From positions 142,501 through 206,500 of the forward strand of contig NC_018515.1 in assembly GCF_000231385.2 (NCBI RefSeq): 64,000 nt of DNA, in the 5' to 3' direction. Source of the DNA: Desulfosporosinus meridiei DSM 13257. Its GTDB lineage: Bacteria; Bacillota; Desulfitobacteriia; Desulfitobacteriales; Desulfitobacteriaceae. Within the stretch, counting starts at the first letter, position 1; every line of letters begins with the position of its first letter. The position numbers were made by a program, and so were the translations under genes. The notes beneath the pieces were generated by a model. That model ran no database searches and was not told the origin of the DNA. It was given only the letters and a program-made list of their open reading frames with translations. Below are positions 60,317 to 64,000 of this stretch, in pieces.

Positions 60317-62758
60317 ATGAAGGGACGTTATACTGAACGAGCACAAAAGGTATTAGCGATTGCCCAAGAAGAAGCCAAAAGAATGGGGCATCAAGTTGTA
60401 GGGACTGAGCACGTTTTATTGGGACTTATTCAAGAAGGAGAAGGTATTGCTGCCCAAGCTCTAACGGGAATGAACTTAGATCTTGCAAAGATACTAAGTC
60501 AGATTGAACAAATCACGGGAGTTGGTCAGGCAATTAAAGGGGAGGTTGGTTTCACTCCTCGGGTAAAAAGAGTCTTAGAATTGGCTAATGAGGAAGCTCA
60601 TCGCCAAGAAGTTAATTATATAGGAACTGAGCACTTACTTTTGGGTCTCATCATGGAAGGAGAGGGAATTGCTGCTCGTATCTTAGCAAATCTTAATGTA
60701 AGTCCTGAAAGGGTATGGAAACAAGTTGCCAAATTACTGGGTGGAGAGTTTGATGAAGCTGCCATACCGGTTTCCAACTCAGTTCCGGCTTCCAAAAATG
60801 CCGGCTCAGTGACTACGCCAGCCTTAAATGAGTTTGGAAGAGATCTGACTTTACAAGCCCGGGAAGGACGTTTGGATCCTGTAATCGGAAGGGAAAAGGA
60901 AATAGAGCGAGTCATACAGGTCTTGAGTCGGCGCACCAAAAATAATCCGGCTTTAATTGGGGAGCCGGGCGTGGGAAAAACCGCTATTGCCGAAGGGTTA
61001 GCTCAAGGGATTGTTAATAATCGAGTTCCCGAAATTTTAGTAAATAAGCGAGTCATTACCTTAGACTTGTCAGCCATGGTCGCCGGAAGTAAATATCGCG
61101 GTGAATTTGAGGAGCGGCTTAAGAAAGTTATGGAAGAGATTCGGGCCGACGGAAACATCATTTTGTTCATCGATGAATTGCATACCTTGATAGGGGCCGG
61201 TGCTGCTGAAGGCGCAATTGACGCTGCCAATATCTTAAAGCCTGCTTTAGCTAGAGGTGAATTACAGTGCATTGGAGCTACCACTCTTGAGGAATATCGG
61301 AAATATATTGAGAAGGATTCTGCTTTAGAGCGTCGCTTCCAGCCTATTTCAGTGGGTGAGCCGACGGTAGAGGAAGCCATTATCATACTGCGCGGCTTAA
61401 GAGATCGCTATGAGGCTCATCATCGGGTGAAAATCACTGATGAATCCATTGAAGCTGCTGCCCGTTTATCCGATCGCTATATCTCGGATCGCTTTCTGCC
61501 TGATAAAGCAATTGATTTAATGGATGAAGCAGCTTCCCGGGTTCGACTGGCTAGTTTTACGGCACCACCTGATCTGAAATTACTTGAGGAAGAAGCGGAA
61601 CGTTTAAAGAAAGAGAAAGAAGCGGCTGTTTCTAGTCAGGAGTTCGAGAAGGCTGCGGGATTACGTGATCAGGAGCAAAAATTACGAGCTGAATTAGCTG
61701 AGCAGCGTGGGGCTTGGGAGCATCAGCGCTATAAAGAAAACGCAATGGTTACAGGGGATGATATTGCTCAGATTGTTGCCAGTTGGACGGGGATTCCGGT
61801 CAAGAAACTTGCTGAAGAAGAAAGTGAACGTCTTCTGCATCTTGAAGATCTTTTGCACCAAAGACTCATTGGACAGGAAGATGCAGTCACGGCAGTAGCT
61901 CGAGCTGTTCGCAGAGCGAGGGCGGGCTTAAAAGATCCTAAGAGACCTATCGGCTCCTTTATATTCCTTGGGCCAACAGGTGTCGGAAAAACTGAGCTGG
62001 GGCGAGCTTTAGCTGAGGGGATGTTTGGAGACGAGAAAGCTCTTATCCGTATTGACATGTCAGAGTATATGGAAAAACACGCGGTTTCTCGCCTTGTGGG
62101 AGCACCTCCGGGATACGTTGGACATGATGAAGGAGGGCAGCTCACAGAGGCGGTAAGACGTAAACCCTATAGTGTTGTCTTGCTTGATGAAATCGAAAAA
62201 GCCCATCCTGAAGCATTCAATATCTTACTCCAAGTCCTAGAAGATGGACGCTTAACAGATACCAAAGGAAGAACCGTTGACTTTAGAAATACTGTAATCA
62301 TCATGACTTCTAATGTCGGCTCTTCCTTCCTGAAAAAAGAAGCAATGGGCTTCGCACCTAAAAAAGATGAAAAGACTGATTATAAAAATATGCGCGGACA
62401 TGTAATGGAAGAATTAAAGCGCTCCTTCCGCCCGGAGTTTTTAAATCGGATTGACGAGATAGTAGTCTTCCATTCCCTCCAAGATGAACACCTACTGAAG
62501 ATTGCTGACATCTTAACGCGCCAAGTCAATAAGCGCTTGAGTGAGAATGGCTTGGAACTACAGGTCGAGCAGAGTGCCATTGAACTAATTGCCAAAGAGG
62601 GTAATGATCCCATTTTTGGAGCGCGGCCTTTGCGCAGAGCAATTCAAAGATTAATTGAAGATGCACTTTCTGAAAAAATACTTGAAGGGGTCTTTAAAGC
62701 CGGAGACCGAATTATTGTTGAAGCAGAAGAGGGAAAAATGAAATTTTCCCAAGGTTAA
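60317..62758 (+). CDS. clpC: ClpC ATPase, ATP-dependent Clp protease subunit
   Basis: An 813-residue AAA+ unfoldase that feeds ClpP. Two Clp_N repeats cover residues 1-145. The first ATPase module has Walker [14 protein letters not shown] near 216. A UVR-bearing linker ([20 protein letters not shown]) follows, and the second module has [16 protein letters not shown] near 554. The C-terminal domain is intact. It is the last gene of the CtsR operon and is followed by a terminator. Confidence 0.97.
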   Translation: MKGRYTERAQKVLAIAQEEAKRMGHQVVGTEHVLLGLIQEGEGIAAQALTGMNLDLAKILSQIEQITGVGQAIKGEVGFTPRVKRVLELANEEAHRQEVNYIGTEHLLLGLIMEGEGIAARILANLNVSPERVWKQVAKLLGGEFDEAAIPVSNSVPASKNAGSVTTPALNEFGRDLTLQAREGRLDPVIGREKEIERVIQVLSRRTKNNPALIGEPGVGKTAIAEGLAQGIVNNRVPEILVNKRVITLDLSAMVAGSKYRGEFEERLKKVMEEIRADGNIILFIDELHTLIGAGAAEGAIDAANILKPALARGELQCIGATTLEEYRKYIEKDSALERRFQPISVGEPTVEEAIIILRGLRDRYEAHHRVKITDESIEAAARLSDRYISDRFLPDKAIDLMDEAASRVRLASFTAPPDLKLLEEEAERLKKEKEAAVSSQEFEKAAGLRDQEQKLRAELAEQRGAWEHQRYKENAMVTGDDIAQIVASWTGIPVKKLAEEESERLLHLEDLLHQRLIGQEDAVTAVARAVRRARAGLKDPKRPIGSFIFLGPTGVGKTELGRALAEGMFGDEKALIRIDMSEYMEKHAVSRLVGAPPGYVGHDEGGQLTEAVRRKPYSVVLLDEIEKAHPEAFNILLQVLEDGRLTDTKGRTVDFRNTVIIMTSNVGSSFLKKEAMGFAPKKDEKTDYKNMRGHVMEELKRSFRPEFLNRIDEIVVFHSLQDEHLLKIADILTRQVNKRLSENGLELQVEQSAIELIAKEGNDPIFGARPLRRAIQRLIEDALSEKILEGVFKAGDRIIVEAEEGKMKFSQG

Positions 62759-62794
62759 TGCTCGCTAATTCCAGAGAATAATAACGAACGACAT

Positions 62795-62825
62795 AAAAGG
62801 AGCAATGCGAATGTTGCTCCTTTTA
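62795..62825 (+). terminator. ctsR operon terminator
   Basis: AAAAGGAGCAA / TTGCTCCTTTT arms with an eight-base loop, followed by ATTCTG; 37 bases after clpC. Confidence 0.85.
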
Positions 62826-62905
62826 TTCTGCCTTTATAATGTAGGAATAAAGAGTATAATTAATTCAAGGCATACAGAAATCGTCTTCCAGAAATGAGGC
62901 GTTCG

Positions 62906-64000
62906 ATGAAGATTAAAGTTATTTATCGGTGTTCAAATTGCGGCTCCGAAAGCCTTAGATGGTTAGGAAAGTGTCCAAAGTGTGAAGAATGGAATACTTT
63001 AGAGGAGACAGTAAGTCAGCCTAAAACTATGCCCCCCCAAAGTCAGAGAAAGTCTTCGCCGAAGAGGTTGTTCGAGGTCTTGGCGGGTAATAGCGATAGA
63101 ATTGTAACCGGTATCAGTGAATTCAACCGAGTACTGGGTGGTGGCATTGTTAAGGATTCGATCATTATCTTGACTGCTAGACCCGGCGCAGGAAAGTCGA
63201 CGTTGCTGTTACAAGTCGCTGATGATGTTGCTAATAAGGGTTATAGAGTCTTGTATGCTTCAGCCGAAGAAAGTGATAGTCAAATCAAAAATCGTTCTGA
63301 TAGAATTCTCAATGGCGCTAGGAGTAGCATCTGGGTATTATCTGATACGAGCATGAACCACGTTTTAGCTTCAATTGAGGAGCTTGATCCGGATTTAATT
63401 ATTATTGACAGTATACAGACCTTTTCCTTGGAAGAGCACAATTCCCGCCCGGGTTCACCTATTCAGACAATGGAGTGTGCCAACGAACTCCTGAAAATCG
63501 CAAAGAACAACAATCGGCCCAGAGCAGTAATCATGGTTGGGCAAATGACGAAGGATGATGAAATTGCCGGACTTCGTGCTCTGGAACATTTGGTAGATGC
63601 TGTCTTGATTCTAAACGGTGAAAATGGGGAAGAATTACGGGGAGCTTGGTGTTCGAAGAATCGATTTGGAAGTACAGGAGAAATAGGCTTTTTTTCAATG
63701 ACAGAAGAAGGGATGCAATCCATTGATAATCCTTCAGAGTTCTTTATGACTCAAAGAGGAGAAGGGCAAACCGTTTCGGGATGTGCTTTGACGGTAATCA
63801 AAGAGGGGACGCGGCCAATTATTGTTGAAGTGGAAAGCCTTGTCTCCAAATCCTTTACCCCCTATCCGTCGAGAATAGCAGAGTGCTTGAGAAGAGATCA
63901 GTTAAACACCTTGATTTCCATCTTGGAGCAAAGAGGCAGAATCAGTCTCTACGATAAAAATGTAGTTATTAAAACCACAGGAGGTCTCCAGCTTAAAGAA
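62906..64000 (+). CDS. radA: RadA/Sms-like DNA repair ATPase (3' end outside window)
   Basis: At least 365 residues, open to the window edge. The N-terminal zinc ribbon CSNCGSESLRWLGKCPKC, a RecA-like core and the RadA-specific KNRFGSTGE motif are present. Walker A is ARPGAGKST where most RadA proteins have GDPGIGKST, and the LonP-like C-terminal domain begins near GCALTVIKEGTRPIIVEVE. ATG 62906 follows GAGG by six bases; ATG 62894 is an in-frame alternative. It should help recombination-fork branch migration. Its position after clpC is the common clostridial one. Confidence 0.9.
   Translation, partial: MKIKVIYRCSNCGSESLRWLGKCPKCEEWNTLEETVSQPKTMPPQSQRKSSPKRLFEVLAGNSDRIVTGISEFNRVLGGGIVKDSIIILTARPGAGKSTLLLQVADDVANKGYRVLYASAEESDSQIKNRSDRILNGARSSIWVLSDTSMNHVLASIEELDPDLIIIDSIQTFSLEEHNSRPGSPIQTMECANELLKIAKNNNRPRAVIMVGQMTKDDEIAGLRALEHLVDAVLILNGENGEELRGAWCSKNRFGSTGEIGFFSMTEEGMQSIDNPSEFFMTQRGEGQTVSGCALTVIKEGTRPIIVEVESLVSKSFTPYPSRIAECLRRDQLNTLISILEQRGRISLYDKNVVIKTTGGLQLKE

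Overview
The window looks like a chromosomal segment of an anaerobic, endospore-forming, low-GC Firmicute of the Peptococcaceae/Desulfitobacteriaceae kind (Desulfosporosinus, Desulfitobacterium or Syntrophobotulus type). The grounds are a tricistronic gerA-type germination operon, an adenosylcobalamin-dependent class II ribonucleotide reductase, rubrerythrin, the ctsR-mcsA-mcsB-clpC-radA order, and a fermentative-style glycolate/malyl-CoA cluster. The genus is an inference; no species marker was searched.

Layout. 1-2.8 kb: 3' part of a 23S rRNA gene, a 5S rRNA gene and a duplicated 5S tail/terminator. 3.2-8.4 kb: an AMP-forming acyl-CoA ligase, then a reverse-strand operon of a VTC-type polyphosphate polymerase-like protein, a DUF4956 membrane protein and a beta-helix lipoprotein. 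9.1-12.1 kb: nrdR-nrdJ behind two NrdR boxes. 12.4-21 kb: an accessory region of mostly unknown genes (Abi_alpha/DUF4393, an AT-rich PD-(D/E)XK nuclease-like protein, DUF1835, DUF3786, a PH-domain protein) with an integrase remnant, a 51-bp inverted repeat, strong hairpins and a probable structured RNA. 21-23.9 kb: an ECF sigma/anti-sigma pair between two secreted-protein genes that share one promoter motif. 24-29.9 kb: small lipoprotein and membrane genes, a GNAT enzyme, a short UvrA and a DUF3102 pseudogene. 29.9-33.3 kb: germination operon. 33.5-40 kb: ung, a VOC protein and sbcDC.

40.2-51.3 kb is the most coherent metabolic unit: an IclR regulator, a GlcF/GlcE/GlcD-like 2-hydroxyacid dehydrogenase, a cupin, both subunits of a succinate-CoA-ligase-type (probably malate-CoA) ligase with a small seven-cysteine protein between them, a CitE/malyl-CoA lyase and a malic enzyme. 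Together they can carry glycolate to glyoxylate, condense it with acetyl-CoA to malyl-CoA, conserve its thioester as ATP and return malate to pyruvate. A 26-bp compound operator occurs upstream of iclR, of the dehydrogenase genes and of the ligase genes. In the last two cases it begins exactly 16 bases after the predicted -10 element, which supports one IclR-controlled regulon.

51.5-64 kb: an RluA-type pseudouridine synthase, a YgbA-type protein with no ordinary start codon, a Nudix hydrolase, an MFS transporter, rubrerythrin, an M24 peptidase and the CtsR-controlled arginine-phosphorylation/protein-quality-control operon. The window ends inside a radA homologue with a divergent Walker A motif.
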